DNA of 64,000 nucleotides from JAHEJE01 sp965216335 (lineage in GTDB: Bacteria > Pseudomonadota > Alphaproteobacteria > Rhizobiales > Aestuariivirgaceae). The notes below the pieces were generated by a model. It had not been told where the DNA came from. It did no database searches and was given only the letters and a program-made list of their open reading frames with translations. Made by a program: the position numbers and the translations under genes. Where the stretch lies: NCBI GenBank assembly GCA_965216335.1, contig OZ244154.1, positions 1,178,001-1,242,000 of the forward strand, written 5' to 3'. This document shows, piece by piece, positions 1 to 9,176 of the stretch. The first letter of the stretch is position 1. The number at the start of each line of letters is the position of its first letter.

Positions 1-779
1 GTCATCAGCAGTGTCGCATTGATCGCCAGCGCCACCGCTGCCCAGCCGATCAGACCGGGCCACACGGTTTCAGACAGCAGCACATTTGCGAACACCGCAA
101 AGGGCGCCAGCAGCACGCTGCCCGGTGTCGAATAGCGAAAGTCCGACAGTGCCGAGACAACATTCACCCTGGTCACCGCAAGCACGTAGAACACCACCAC
201 CACGGCGACCCCGGCCGCCGCCAGCACTGCCGGCTTGCGCAGCCGGCCCAGCGCATCGCCGCCAAAGGCCTGCACCGCCATCTTGATCGCCGCGGTGCTC
301 AGCTGCACGAACAGCAACGTCAGCAATGTCCCGACGAACGCCGCCGGCGCCGTGCTCGCCCGGGGTGGAACCAGCAGCGTGATGATCGCCGCGCTTGCCA
401 CCGCGCCGATCGCATATGTCGCGAACTTGTAGACCACCAGGTCGCGCCGCCTGAACGGCCCGGCGAACAGATGGTTGATCTCGTTTTGCGAAAAATACAG
501 CGCCGGCCCGGTCGCCACGAACACCGTGAACAGGCAGGCCGCGAACAGCCCGAGCGGCAAAAACACATGAAGCTGGGCCCGCAGAACATCCGGCGCCAGC
601 GCCCCGCCATCGCCAAATAACCCCGCGGCATCGCCGCCGCGCGCCCGCACCAGCAGCCACACCACCCCGGCCACGATGGCCAGGAAGGCCACGCCCTTGG
701 CGCTTGCCAACTGGCCCAGGCGATGCCGCGAGCCGCCGCGTAACCGCAGCATTATGAGCTGCAACAGGGCGCCGTCCAT
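1..779 (-). CDS. ABC exporter permease subunit (partial, C-terminus outside window)
   Basis: Minus-strand reading frame open from an ATG at 779 to the window edge, about 259 codons with no stop. The translation starts MDGALLQLIMLRLRGG and has several hydrophobic segments (about residues 28-44, 70-95, 118-137, 145-165 and 183-200) separated by short basic loops. The motif YFSQNEINHLFAGPFRRRDL resembles the cytoplasmic loop of exporter-type ABC permeases that follows the second membrane segment. It begins 5 bp after the stop of the ABC ATPase gene, so the two are almost certainly co-transcribed and form one transporter. The substrate cannot be told. The protein is cut by the window, not necessarily by the genome. 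Confidence 0.8.
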   Translation of the reverse strand, partial: MDGALLQLIMLRLRGGSRHRLGQLASAKGVAFLAIVAGVVWLLVRARGGDAAGLFGDGGALAPDVLRAQLHVFLPLGLFAACLFTVFVATGPALYFSQNEINHLFAGPFRRRDLVVYKFATYAIGAVASAAIITLLVPPRASTAPAAFVGTLLTLLFVQLSTAAIKMAVQAFGGDALGRLRKPAVLAAAGVAVVVVFYVLAVTRVNVVSALSDFRYSTPGSVLLAPFAVFANVLLSETVWPGLIGWAAVALAINATLLM

Positions 780-784
780 ATCCG

Positions 785-1522
785 CTAGCCCTCGTCCGCC
801 GCGCCGCGCGTGATGGCGAAGAATGCCGCCTCCAGCGCCGTGTCGCCATCCGCCTGCTCAGCCACCTGGGCAACCTCGTCCATGGTGCCGAAATGCACTC
901 GCTCACCATGGTCGAGCACCAGCACATGGCTGCACAGGTTCTCCACCAAGCTCAACAGGTGCGAGGAGATGACGATCGCCGCGCCGCCCGCCGCCCGAGC
1001 CCGCATCGAGTCCTGGATTGAACGGATGCCGCGCGGATCGAGCCCGGTCAGCGGCTCGTCGAACAGGATCACCTTGGGTTCGTGCAGATACGCCGAGGCA
1101 ATCGCCACCTTCTGGCGCATGCCGCGCGACAGGTCGTGCGCCAGCGTATCGCGCTTGGCCTTCAGATCGAAGTCGGCGAGCAGCGCTTCCGCCTTTGCCT
1201 CGAAATCATCCACCCGATAAGCCGCCGCCGAAAACGCCAGGTGCTCCCACACCGTCAGCGTGTCGAACAGGCGCGGGTCGTCCGGGATGTAGCCGAGCTG
1301 CTGCTTGGCAGCGATCGAATCGTCGACGATGTCGTGACCGGCCACCGATAGCTGCCCCGCGCTGGGCGCGATGATGCCGGACAGCGTCCGCAACGTCGTC
1401 GTCTTGCCGGCCCCGTTCGAGCCGACCAGCCCGAGGATATCGCCGGCGGCTGCCGCGAAACTCAAACCCTTGACCGCCTGGAAGCCGCCATAGGACTTGC
1501 TGAAATTCTCAACCCTGATCAT
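785..1522 (-). CDS. ABC transporter ATP-binding protein
   Basis: Cytoplasmic ATPase that powers the adjacent permease. Visible motifs in order are Walker A GSNGAGKT, the signature LSRGMRQK, Walker B VILFDEPLTGLD and an H-loop in IVISSHLL. The size (245 aa) and single nucleotide-binding domain match drug, lipid or polysaccharide exporter ATPases of the CcmA/NatA type. The start at 1522 (MIRVENFSKSY) is preferred over an in-frame Met 14 codons upstream because GAGG lies just before it and homologues begin at this point. It is the first gene of a two-gene operon with the permease. The exported substrate is unknown. Confidence 0.92.
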   Translation of the reverse strand: MIRVENFSKSYGGFQAVKGLSFAAAAGDILGLVGSNGAGKTTTLRTLSGIIAPSAGQLSVAGHDIVDDSIAAKQQLGYIPDDPRLFDTLTVWEHLAFSAAAYRVDDFEAKAEALLADFDLKAKRDTLAHDLSRGMRQKVAIASAYLHEPKVILFDEPLTGLDPRGIRSIQDSMRARAAGGAAIVISSHLLSLVENLCSHVLVLDHGERVHFGTMDEVAQVAEQADGDTALEAAFFAITRGAADEG

Positions 1523-1614
1523 CGCACCTCGCGTCGCCTTGCCTGCAGTCAGCCCCAACGGCATGCGGATGCTACACGTCCTGCGTTAACGCTTGACTGA
1601 CAAGGAGCTATCGC

Positions 1615-1701
1615 GTCACCCCGGCGAAGGCCGGGGTCCGGTGCGGCACCCGCCGAACTCTATGGATGTGTCGTCCGGATTCCGGCTTTCGCCGGAATGA
1701 C
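1615..1701. repeat. Palindromic repeat, family A copy 1
   Basis: Two hairpin-forming palindromes about 40 bp apart: GTCACCCCGGCGAAGGCCGG on the left and ATTCCGGCTTTCGCCGGAAT on the right. The same pair occurs at 37569-37655 and, in opposite orientation, at 44371-44457, with weaker variants at 34436 and 58730. It fills the gap between the ABC ATPase and yghU genes. It is a REP-like intergenic element and may also act as a transcription barrier. Confidence 0.85.
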
Positions 1702-1723
1702 AATTGGCCAGCTACCGTGGGCT

Positions 1724-2611
1724 CTATGAGTCTGATTCAGCCTCACCGGTCTTGTCGGCCGTGCGCAGCTCGAAGTCCGACGCGTCGTGCCGTTCGCGCA
1801 ACTGGAACTCCGGCTCGCCCCAGGAGCGGTTGACCATCCGGCCGCGCTTGACCGCCGGGCGGGCGTCGATGGCCTTCGCCCAGCGCATGACGTTCTCATA
1901 GGATGTCACATCCAGGAACTCCGCCGCCGAACCGTAAATCCGGTCGAGCGCCAGCGCGCCATACCACGGCCAGATCGCCATGTCGGCAATCGTCAGGTCA
2001 TCGCCGACCATGAAATCACGGCCTGCCAGGTGCCGGTCGAGCACATCCATCTGCCGCTTGGCCTCCATGGCGAACCGGTTGATCGGATACTCGTATTTCT
2101 CCGGCGCATAGGCATAAAAATGCCCGAACCCGCCGCCGAGATACGGCGCCGACCCCATCTGCCAGAACAGCCAGTTCAGACACTCCGTCCGCCCCGCTGC
2201 ATCCTGTGGAATGAATGCCCCGAACTTGTCGGCCAGATAAAGCAGGATCGACCCGGACTCGAACACCCGCACCGGCTCGGCCCCGGACCGGTCGACCATC
2301 GCTGGAATCTTCGAGTTCGGATTGACCTCGACAAACCCCGACCCGAACTGATCGCCCTCATTGATGTCGATCAGCCAGGCATCATACTCCGCCCCGCCGT
2401 GCCCCGCCGCCAGCAGCTCCTCCAGCATCACCGTAACCTTCACCCCATTCGGCGTCGCCAGCGAATAAAGCTGCAACGGATGCTTGCCGACCGGCAAAAC
2501 CTTGTCATGCGTCGCCCCGGCAACCGGCCGGTTGATACTGGCAAACTTCCCGCCGGACTCCTGGTCCCAGGTCCAGACTTTGGGTGGTTCGTAGGTCAGT
2601 TTGTCGTTCAT
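1724..2611 (-). CDS. yghU: Glutathione S-transferase family, YghU-type disulfide-bond oxidoreductase
   Basis: A 295-residue glutathione transferase-fold protein. The N-terminal extension with ASINRPVAGATHDKVLPVGK, followed by the thioredoxin-like domain (LQLYSLATPNGVKVTVMLEE, NPNSKIPAMVD, ESGSILLYLADKFG), is typical of YghU/YfcG proteins, which bind two glutathiones and reduce disulfides or organic hydroperoxides. The alpha-helical C-terminal domain carries the usual TIADMAIWPW motif. The gene stands alone between two repeats and is not in an obvious operon. GAGCTGAAAATG at the start gives a plausible ribosome site. The family call is secure; the physiological substrate is not. Confidence 0.93.
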   Translation of the reverse strand: MNDKLTYEPPKVWTWDQESGGKFASINRPVAGATHDKVLPVGKHPLQLYSLATPNGVKVTVMLEELLAAGHGGAEYDAWLIDINEGDQFGSGFVEVNPNSKIPAMVDRSGAEPVRVFESGSILLYLADKFGAFIPQDAAGRTECLNWLFWQMGSAPYLGGGFGHFYAYAPEKYEYPINRFAMEAKRQMDVLDRHLAGRDFMVGDDLTIADMAIWPWYGALALDRIYGSAAEFLDVTSYENVMRWAKAIDARPAVKRGRMVNRSWGEPEFQLRERHDASDFELRTADKTGEAESDS

Positions 2612-2695
2612 TTTCAGCTCCTTGGGGAAATTCGAAGATTCGTTTCATGAAGATCGCACGATTGCAAACAAGCTGTCCAAGCCTCAGGAATGATC

Positions 2696-2818
2696 TCCTT
2701 CCCCCAGAAAGGGGGAAGGTCGGGATGGGGGTTGATGGCAGTGCAAAACACACCGAACTCGGCAAGACGCACGGCCATCAATCCCCACCCTAGCCCTCCC
2801 CTTTTCTAGGGGAGGGGA
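2696..2818. repeat. Palindromic repeat, family B copy 1
   Basis: Composite inverted repeat: an outer hairpin TCCTTCCCCCAGAAAGGGGG at the left, an inner GGGGTTGATGGC paired with GCCATCAATCCCC, and CCCTCCCCTTTTCTAGGGGA at the right. Closely similar copies occur at 29766, 53259, 58489 and 60837, and diverged ones at 28691, 41229 and 59711. It lies in the gap between the 3' end of ligA and the start of yghU. Confidence 0.88.
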
Positions 2819-2840
2819 CGGTTCTGTGCGCGAAATGCAT

Positions 2841-4961
2841 TCACCCCCCAACCCGCTCAAACCATTGATCCTCGTCGATCACCTCAACCCCCAGTTCCCC
2901 GGCCTTCTTCAGCTTCGAGCCCGCACCCGGCCCGGCGACCACCAGATCCGTCTTCTTCGACACCGAGCCCGACACCTTCGCCCCCAGCCGTTCGGCCATC
3001 GCCTTGGCCTCATCGCGGCTCATGCGCTCCAGCGCGCCGGTGAAGACGATGGTCTTGCCGGAGACGGGCGAGGATGCCGCGACAGCCTCCAGCGGCTCAA
3101 CCGTCAGATGCGCGAGCAATTCGTTGTAGACCGTCAAATTGTGTGGCTCTGAGAAGAACTCCACCAGCGCGTCGGCCACCGTCGAACCAATCCCATCGAT
3201 ATTGTTGAGATCGGCCAGCGCCTCGGACCCGTCCTCTCCCGCCGCGATCATCTCGTCGCACAGCTTTTCCGGCGTCTCATAGGCTCGCGCCAGCAACCGT
3301 GCCGTTGTCTCACCGATATGCCGGATGCCGAGCCCGAAGATGAACCGGTCGAGCGCAATTGTCCGCCGCGCATCGATCGCCGCGAACAGTTTGGCCGCCG
3401 AGGTCTCGCCCCAGCCCTCCCTGTCCTTCAGCCGCTTCAGCGAACGGGTATCGCGCGCTTCGAGCGTAAAAATGTCCTGCGGCGAGGCGATCAGCCCGTC
3501 ATCGTAGAATTCCTGCACCACCTTGTCGCCCAGCCCCTCGATGTCGAAGGCATTGCGCGACACGAAATGCTTCAACCGCTCGACCCGCTGCGCTGGACAA
3601 ATCAGCCCGCCCGTGCAGCGCCTGACCGCATCCACCTTGCCGGTCTTCTCGTTCACCTCGCGCACCGCATGGCTGCCGCATGCCGGGCACAGCTGCGGAA
3701 ATTCATAAGCCACACTATCGGCGGCTCGCGCCTGCGCCACATGGCCCAGCACCTGCGGGATCACATCCCCGGCCCGCTGCACGATCACCGTATCGCCGAT
3801 GCGGATATCCTTGCGCCCGATCTCGTCCTCGTTGTGCAGCGTCGCATTCGATACCACCACCCCGCCCACCGTCACCGGCTTCAGCCGCGCCACCGGCGTC
3901 AGCGCCCCGGTGCGCCCGACCTGAATCTCGATATCCTCCAGCACCGTCGTCGCCTTCTCGGCGGCGAACTTGTGCGCCACCGCCCAGCGCGGCGTGCGCG
4001 AGCGAAACCCCAGCCTCTCCTGATAATCGAGCCGGTTGACCTTGTAGACCACCCCATCGATGTCGTAGCCGAGATTGGCGCGTTCGCGTTCGATAGCGTC
4101 ATACTGCGCCAGCAGTTCCTCGACGCTCTCACACACCCTGGTGTGCGGATTGACCGGAAACCCCCAGCCGCGCAATGCTTCCAGAACCTCCATCTGGGTC
4201 GCGCCGGGCAGCGCTGTCACCTCGCCCCAGGCATAGGCAAAAAACTGCAAGGGCCGCTCCGCCGTAATCGAAGCATCAAGCTGTCGCAGCGACCCCGCCG
4301 CGGCATTGCGCGGATTGGCGAACGTCCTGCCGCCAGCCTGACTCTGTTTCTCATTGATCGCCGCGAAGTCCTTGTGCGACAAATAGATTTCCCCGCGCAC
4401 CTCGAACACCACCGGAAAATCCTCTGCCGTCACCCGGTCCGGCACATCACCCATGGTGCGCACGTTGGCGGTGACGTTCTCGCCCTCCGCCCCGTCGCCG
4501 CGCGTCGCGGCCTGCACCAGCGCGCCCGCCTCATAGCGCAGCGAAATCGACAACCCGTCGATCTTCGGCTCAGCCGTGAACGCCAGGGCGTCTTCGTCGC
4601 CCAGCGACAAGAACCGCCGGACGGTCTTGTCGAAATCGCGCACATCATCCGGGTCGAACGCATTGCCCAGCGACAGCATCGCCACCGCGTGCCGCACCTT
4701 GGAGAACTTCTCCGACGGCGCAGCACCGACCCGTTTCGACGGAGTATCCGGCCGCACAAGGTCTGGATACCGCTCCTCGATCGCCTCGTTGCGCAACCGC
4801 AGTGCGTCATACTCGGCGTCGGAAATGACCGGTGCATCCTCGCGGTGATAGGCTTCATCGTGCTTGGCGATTTCCGCCGCTAGAGCCGCCAGCTCTTCCA
4901 ACGCCTGTTCAGGTGTCAGCTCATCCACGTCAATCTTGCGCAACGCACTCATCCCACTCAC
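2841..4961 (-). CDS. ligA: NAD+-dependent DNA ligase
   Basis: Seals nicks in duplex DNA during replication and repair, using NAD+. The 706-residue protein has the full bacterial LigA layout: an Ia domain near residues 10-75, an adenylation domain with the nucleotidyl-lysine motif EPKIDGLSISLRYE near residue 130, an OB fold, a four-cysteine zinc site (CPACGSH and RRCTGGLICP, about 425-455), helix-hairpin-helix repeats including NIDGIGSTVADAL, and a C-terminal BRCT domain (SGKTIVFTGALERMSRDEAK). The start codon overlaps the recN stop by 4 bp, so ligA is translationally coupled to recN, the order found in many Hyphomicrobiales downstream of bamD. Confidence 0.98.
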   Translation of the reverse strand: MSGMSALRKIDVDELTPEQALEELAALAAEIAKHDEAYHREDAPVISDAEYDALRLRNEAIEERYPDLVRPDTPSKRVGAAPSEKFSKVRHAVAMLSLGNAFDPDDVRDFDKTVRRFLSLGDEDALAFTAEPKIDGLSISLRYEAGALVQAATRGDGAEGENVTANVRTMGDVPDRVTAEDFPVVFEVRGEIYLSHKDFAAINEKQSQAGGRTFANPRNAAAGSLRQLDASITAERPLQFFAYAWGEVTALPGATQMEVLEALRGWGFPVNPHTRVCESVEELLAQYDAIERERANLGYDIDGVVYKVNRLDYQERLGFRSRTPRWAVAHKFAAEKATTVLEDIEIQVGRTGALTPVARLKPVTVGGVVVSNATLHNEDEIGRKDIRIGDTVIVQRAGDVIPQVLGHVAQARAADSVAYEFPQLCPACGSHAVREVNEKTGKVDAVRRCTGGLICPAQRVERLKHFVSRNAFDIEGLGDKVVQEFYDDGLIASPQDIFTLEARDTRSLKRLKDREGWGETSAAKLFAAIDARRTIALDRFIFGLGIRHIGETTARLLARAYETPEKLCDEMIAAGEDGSEALADLNNIDGIGSTVADALVEFFSEPHNLTVYNELLAHLTVEPLEAVAASSPVSGKTIVFTGALERMSRDEAKAMAERLGAKVSGSVSKKTDLVVAGPGAGSKLKKAGELGVEVIDEDQWFERVGG

Positions 4962-6646
4962 CCCGCCTTGGCCAGCAGCCGCTCAGCCTGGGCGCGCGCC
5001 TCATCCGTCACCTCTGCCGCCGACAGCATGCGGGCGATCTCCTCACGCCGGCTGGCGTCCGACAAGTCGGTCACCCGCGTCACCATGCGCCCTTCGCCGT
5101 CGGCTTTGCCGTCACCGACGGTTTCCATCTTGGAAATCAGCAGATGCTGATCCGCCCGCGCCGCCACCTGCGGTGAATGGGTCACCGCCACCACCTGAAG
5201 CCCGTCGGCCAGCCGCGCCAGCCGCTGGCCCATGGCATCGGCCACCGCCCCGCCGACCCCGGTGTCGATTTCATCGAAAATCAGCGTCGGCGCCGACCCC
5301 TTGGCCGCCAGCACCACCTTCAGCGCCAGCAGGAAGCGCGACAGCTCACCGCCAGACGCCACCTTGCCCAGCGGCCCCGGCGCCGTGCCCGGATTGGCCG
5401 CCACCAGAAATTCCACCCGATCGAGTCCGTGTGCCCCGCCTTTGTCGCCATCGCTCGTCACCGCTGTCCGAAACCGCGCCCGCTCCAGCTTCAGCGGCGC
5501 CAGCTCCGCCGCCACCGCCGCATCCAGCCGCTCAGCCGCCGCCATCCGCTCAGCGCTCAGTGCCTCGGCCAGCTCCAGGAACCGCCCGCGCGCCGTCTCC
5601 GCCGCCGCCTCAAGTTCGCCGAGCCTGGCCCCGCCATCGGCCAGCGCCTGCAGGTCGCCGGCAAACGTCTCGGCCAGCGCCGGCAGCGCATCCACCGGCA
5701 CATTGTGCTTGCGCGCCGCCGCCTTGAGGGCAAACAGCCGTTCCTCGGTGGTCTCCAGCTCATGCGGATCGAACTCGAAACTGTACCGTGCCGCCGCCAG
5801 CGCCGCCTGTGCCTCGTTCATCTCCGCCAGCACCCGGTCGAGCGCCGCGCACACCTCGTCCAGCCGCCCGCCGGCCTGGTCGCGCCGCCGCTCCAGCTTG
5901 CGCAGCGCCGCGTTGAGCCGCGCCTCTAGCGTGCCGTCATTCTTCAGCGCCGACAGCGCCTCGTTGATGCTCTCGGCAAACTGCTCGGCATGCATCATCA
6001 CCTGCCGCTTGTCGGCCAGTGCGTCCTCCTCGCCCGGCTCCGGCGCAAGTTCGCTCAGTTCGGCGCTCACGTGCTCCAGATAGGCCCGCTCGGCCTCGGC
6101 CTTGGCCATCAGCGCCCGGTGCGCCTCCAGCGCCTCATCCGCCGCAACCAGCGCCTTGTGCGCCTCGCGCACCCCGGCCACGTCGGCCTGCAGACCGCCA
6201 TAGGCATCGAGCAGCCGCCGGTGCTCGCTGACATCCATCAGCGCCCGGTCATCGTGCTGCCCGTGGATTTCCACCAGCCGCGCGCCGACCTGACGCAGCA
6301 GGTTCACGCTCACCGGCTGATCGTTGATGTAGGCCTTGCTCTGCCCCGCCGCCGTCTGGATGCGCCGCACCACCAGATCACCGTCCGCCTCGATGCCATG
6401 CTCCGCCAGCAAGGCGAAAGCCGCATGCCCGCCCGGCAGTGAAAAACCGGCCGTCACCGCCCCCTGCGCCACCGACTGCCGCACCAGTCCCGCATTCCCG
6501 CGCGCGCCCAGCGCCAGGCCAAGCGCGTCGAGCAGGATCGACTTGCCGGCCCCGGTCTCGCCGGTCAGCACCGTCAGGTCGCCGGAAAGTGAAAGGTCCA
6601 GCTTCTCAATCAGCACAATATCGCGGATGGAAAGATCGCTCAGCAT
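4958..6646 (-). CDS. recN: DNA repair protein RecN
   Basis: SMC-like ATPase acting in double-strand-break repair. Walker A GETGAGKS is near residue 30, a long coiled-coil middle (about 150-370) is rich in Ala, Glu and Arg, and the C-terminus has the SGGELSRFLLALK signature and Walker B TLIFDEIDTGVGG. Starting at MLSDLSIRDIVLIEKL (6646) gives 562 aa, the usual RecN length; the longer frame to 6703 adds a non-conserved leader. The gene overlaps ligA by 4 bp. No convincing alphaproteobacterial LexA box (GTTC-N7-GTTC) was seen upstream. Confidence 0.97.
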   Translation of the reverse strand: MLSDLSIRDIVLIEKLDLSLSGDLTVLTGETGAGKSILLDALGLALGARGNAGLVRQSVAQGAVTAGFSLPGGHAAFALLAEHGIEADGDLVVRRIQTAAGQSKAYINDQPVSVNLLRQVGARLVEIHGQHDDRALMDVSEHRRLLDAYGGLQADVAGVREAHKALVAADEALEAHRALMAKAEAERAYLEHVSAELSELAPEPGEEDALADKRQVMMHAEQFAESINEALSALKNDGTLEARLNAALRKLERRRDQAGGRLDEVCAALDRVLAEMNEAQAALAAARYSFEFDPHELETTEERLFALKAAARKHNVPVDALPALAETFAGDLQALADGGARLGELEAAAETARGRFLELAEALSAERMAAAERLDAAVAAELAPLKLERARFRTAVTSDGDKGGAHGLDRVEFLVAANPGTAPGPLGKVASGGELSRFLLALKVVLAAKGSAPTLIFDEIDTGVGGAVADAMGQRLARLADGLQVVAVTHSPQVAARADQHLLISKMETVGDGKADGEGRMVTRVTDLSDASRREEIARMLSAAEVTDEARAQAERLLAKAG

Positions 6647-6764
6647 GCCCCGCCTTATAGCCGGAATTTGCCGAATCGGTGAAAGACAAACGCGAAACAC
6701 CACCCGAATTTTTCAGCCTTGCCACAATTGACATGCACCCGGCACATCGCCAGCATTTAGCCCC

Positions 6765-7664
6765 ATGACCGCCTTCACCCACAAGGATTTCGTCGCCGGC
6801 CTCACGGACAGCGACCGCGAGCGCCTGCTCGCCCGCTCCGATGCCGCCGGCCTTGCCCATCTCGCCGGCCACCTGGCCATCCTCGCCGCCAGCGGAGCCT
6901 GGCTCATGCTCGCCCTGCCGCTGTGGCCCGCCGCGCTCGTGCTCTACGCAATGGCCCTCATATTCCTGTTCACCCTGCTTCACGAGACGACGCACGACAC
7001 CCCCTTCGCGTCCAAGGCCCTCAACACCGTCATCGGCACATTGTGCGGCATCGTGCTTCTATTGCCCTACAGGTGGTTCACCTACTTCCATCTCGCCCAC
7101 CACCGCTTCACCCAGGACCCCGAGCGCGATCCCGAGTTGTCCGAGCCCAAGCCGCAAACCTGGCCGCAGTATCTCTGGCACCTGACCGGCATTGCCGTCT
7201 GGCGCGCTCAGATCATGCAGATGGCCCGCAACGCGCTCGGCACCGCGGACGACGCCTTCGTTCCCGCCAGACGCCGCGGCGAGGTCAGGACCGAGGCCCG
7301 CATCCACCTCGCCCTCTTCGCCGGCATCATCGCCGCCGGCAGCTATTTCAGGATCGACGCGCTCCTCTGGCTCTGGCTCTTCCCCGCCCTGATCGGCCAG
7401 CCCTTCCTGCGCGCCTACCTGCTCGCCGAACACGGCCGCTGTCCGTTCGTCGCCAACATGCTGGAGAACACCCGCACCACCTACACCACCCGCTTCATCC
7501 GCTTCATCGCCTGGAACATGCCCTACCACACCGAACACCACGCCTACCCCATGGTGCCGTTCCACCACCTGCCGGCGTTGAACAAGCTGATCGAAACGCA
7601 TCTGAAGGTCACCGAGGACGGCTATTTGAAGTTTCACAGAAAGCTGACGTCGGAACTGAAGTAG
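6765..7664 (+). CDS. Membrane fatty-acid desaturase / hydroxylase family protein
   Basis: Integral-membrane di-iron oxygenase-type enzyme (299 aa). The three histidine boxes are visible: HETTHD near residue 75, HLAHHRF near 108 and HTEHHAYP near 250. Hydrophobic segments flank them (about 35-70, 88-105 and 180-210). The family includes fatty-acid desaturases and carotenoid or sphingolipid hydroxylases; the short length and HxEHHxYP box fit the FA_desaturase superfamily in general, so the substrate is not assigned. It is transcribed alone, divergently from recN, and interrupts the common bamD-recN neighbourhood together with the aminotransferase. Confidence 0.9.
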   Translation: MTAFTHKDFVAGLTDSDRERLLARSDAAGLAHLAGHLAILAASGAWLMLALPLWPAALVLYAMALIFLFTLLHETTHDTPFASKALNTVIGTLCGIVLLLPYRWFTYFHLAHHRFTQDPERDPELSEPKPQTWPQYLWHLTGIAVWRAQIMQMARNALGTADDAFVPARRRGEVRTEARIHLALFAGIIAAGSYFRIDALLWLWLFPALIGQPFLRAYLLAEHGRCPFVANMLENTRTTYTTRFIRFIAWNMPYHTEHHAYPMVPFHHLPALNKLIETHLKVTEDGYLKFHRKLTSELK

Positions 7665-7853
7665 CCTCGGTTTCGGAGGAGCTACAGGACCTTTGCTGTG
7701 CACAAGCGCCTATCCACTTGCTCACTTCACCAGGCTTGTGCGCAGGCTTCGGATATTTCCCTCCCCAAGAAAGGGGGAATGAGAAATCACCGCCAATCCG
7801 AACCCCAGTGGAACAAACACAGCAAAGACATGAGTAGGAATCCGGCGGCGGCC
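7665..7853. other. Intergenic stretch with a degenerate family B repeat fragment
   Basis: Between the convergent desaturase and aminotransferase genes. CCCTCCCCAAGAAAGGGGGA at about 7760-7780 is a half copy of the family B hairpin; the second half is absent. I see no gene here. Confidence 0.5.
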
Positions 7854-9092
7854 TCACAGAGGCCGGGCCAGAACCCCGGCCAGCCGGGCAATTCCCTCGC
7901 GGATTTCCCCCGCATCCGGCAGCGAAAAGCTCAGCCGCAGGGTGTTGCTGCCGCTGCCGTCGGCATGGAATGCATGTCCCGGCACGAACGCGACGTTGGC
8001 GTCGTTGATTGCGTGTTCGAACAGTTCATCCGTATCCGCCTCGCCTGGCAGCGTCACCCACACGAACATGCCGCCTTCCGGCCGTGACCACGACACCCCC
8101 TCCGGCATATGCGCCTCCAATGCCTCCAGCATCGCATCGCGCTTGACCCGGTAACTCGCGCAGGCCTTGGCGACCTGGTCATCGAACATCGTCTGCGCCA
8201 GGTGCCGCATCACCACCTGGTTGATCGCCGGACAATTGAGGTCGCTCCCCTGCTTGATCAGCGTCAGCCGGCTGACGATCTCGGTGGACGCACACACCCA
8301 ACCCACACGCAGGCCCGGCGTGAACACCTTGGAGAACGACCCGCAATGCACCACCCGCGAGCCCTCGATGCCGCCGCACCGGTCGATGTCGATCGCCAGC
8401 AGCGGCGCCACCGCCTCGCCGCTGTAACGCAACGCCGAATAAGGGCTATCCTCGACAACCACACAATCAAGCTCTTCCGCCAGCCCCAACAGCCCTTCGC
8501 GCGTCGCGCGATCCAGCGTCTCACCGCTCGGATTGGCGAAGTCCGGCACCGCATAGGCAAACTTCACCGAGCCGCCCGCCCTGGCCGCCGCCTCGGCATA
8601 AGACGCCGCATCCCGGTTGCTTGTGCCGTCGAACCGCAGCGTGTCATAGACCGGCTCATTGCCGCTGAACGCCTGCAGCGCCCCCAGATAGGTCGGTGCC
8701 GTCACCAGCGCGGTGTCGTTCGGCGACAGGAACAGCCGCCCGGCAAACTCCAGCGCCTGCTGCGACCCGCTGGTGATCAGGATGTTTTCAGGACCGCACG
8801 CCACACCGCGACCGCGCATGTGCTCGACGATCCACTCACGCAATCCGGGATCGCCCTCGCTCACCGAATACTGCAGCGCCCGTGAGGCTCGCGCCGGATC
8901 GCCCAGCACCGCATCATAGGCCTTCTGGATTTCCTCGACCGGAAACAGATCGGGATCCGGAATCCCCCCGGCAAACGAAATGATCCCCGGCCGGTCGAGC
9001 AGCTTCAGCAACTCGCGAATCTCCGACGCCTGCATCCGCGACGCCCGTGAGGCATAGCGTGGTGACCAGTCAGAACAAGTGCGCGCATTCAT
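7854..9092 (-). CDS. PLP-dependent class I/II aminotransferase (2-aminoadipate/LysN-like)
   Basis: Cytoplasmic fold-type I aminotransferase of about 412 aa. The N-terminal ISFAGGIPDPDLFP motif, LQYSVSEGDPGLREWI, ITSGSQQALEF, and the PLP-lysine segment CGSFSKVFTPGLRVGW (lysine near residue 255) place it with the LysN/AmtR-like 2-aminoadipate or aromatic/branched-chain aminotransferases. The start at 9092 is chosen because GGAAGGAG lies 7 bases upstream; a longer frame from 9125 would begin inside the operator palindrome. There is no helix-turn-helix domain, so it is not a MocR regulator. The palindrome at 9122-9150 suggests dedicated repression. The substrate is uncertain. Confidence 0.9.
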   Translation of the reverse strand: MNARTCSDWSPRYASRASRMQASEIRELLKLLDRPGIISFAGGIPDPDLFPVEEIQKAYDAVLGDPARASRALQYSVSEGDPGLREWIVEHMRGRGVACGPENILITSGSQQALEFAGRLFLSPNDTALVTAPTYLGALQAFSGNEPVYDTLRFDGTSNRDAASYAEAAARAGGSVKFAYAVPDFANPSGETLDRATREGLLGLAEELDCVVVEDSPYSALRYSGEAVAPLLAIDIDRCGGIEGSRVVHCGSFSKVFTPGLRVGWVCASTEIVSRLTLIKQGSDLNCPAINQVVMRHLAQTMFDDQVAKACASYRVKRDAMLEALEAHMPEGVSWSRPEGGMFVWVTLPGEADTDELFEHAINDANVAFVPGHAFHADGSGSNTLRLSFSLPDAGEIREGIARLAGVLARPL

Positions 9093-9121
9093 GCCCGTGG
9101 CTCCTTCCGATGAACTCACGC

Positions 9122-9150
9122 ACATTAGGTCAGCAATGCTGACCTAATGT
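9122..9150 (-). promoter_or_regulatory. Perfect 14-bp inverted repeat operator overlapping a promoter
   Basis: ACATTAGGTCAGCA, one central base, then its exact reverse complement. On the minus strand TTGACA (9148-9153) begins at the upstream edge and a weak CCTAAT-like -10 lies within the downstream arm, so a bound dimer would cover the core promoter of the aminotransferase gene starting at 9092. The regulator family cannot be named from the site alone. Confidence 0.75.
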
Positions 9151-9176
9151 CAAGAAAGATTGCGGTTGGCACGAGC

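Noticed and set aside
6647..6720. LexA (SOS) box upstream of recN
   Set aside because: The best match to GTTC-N7-GTTC on the minus strand has mismatches in both half sites.
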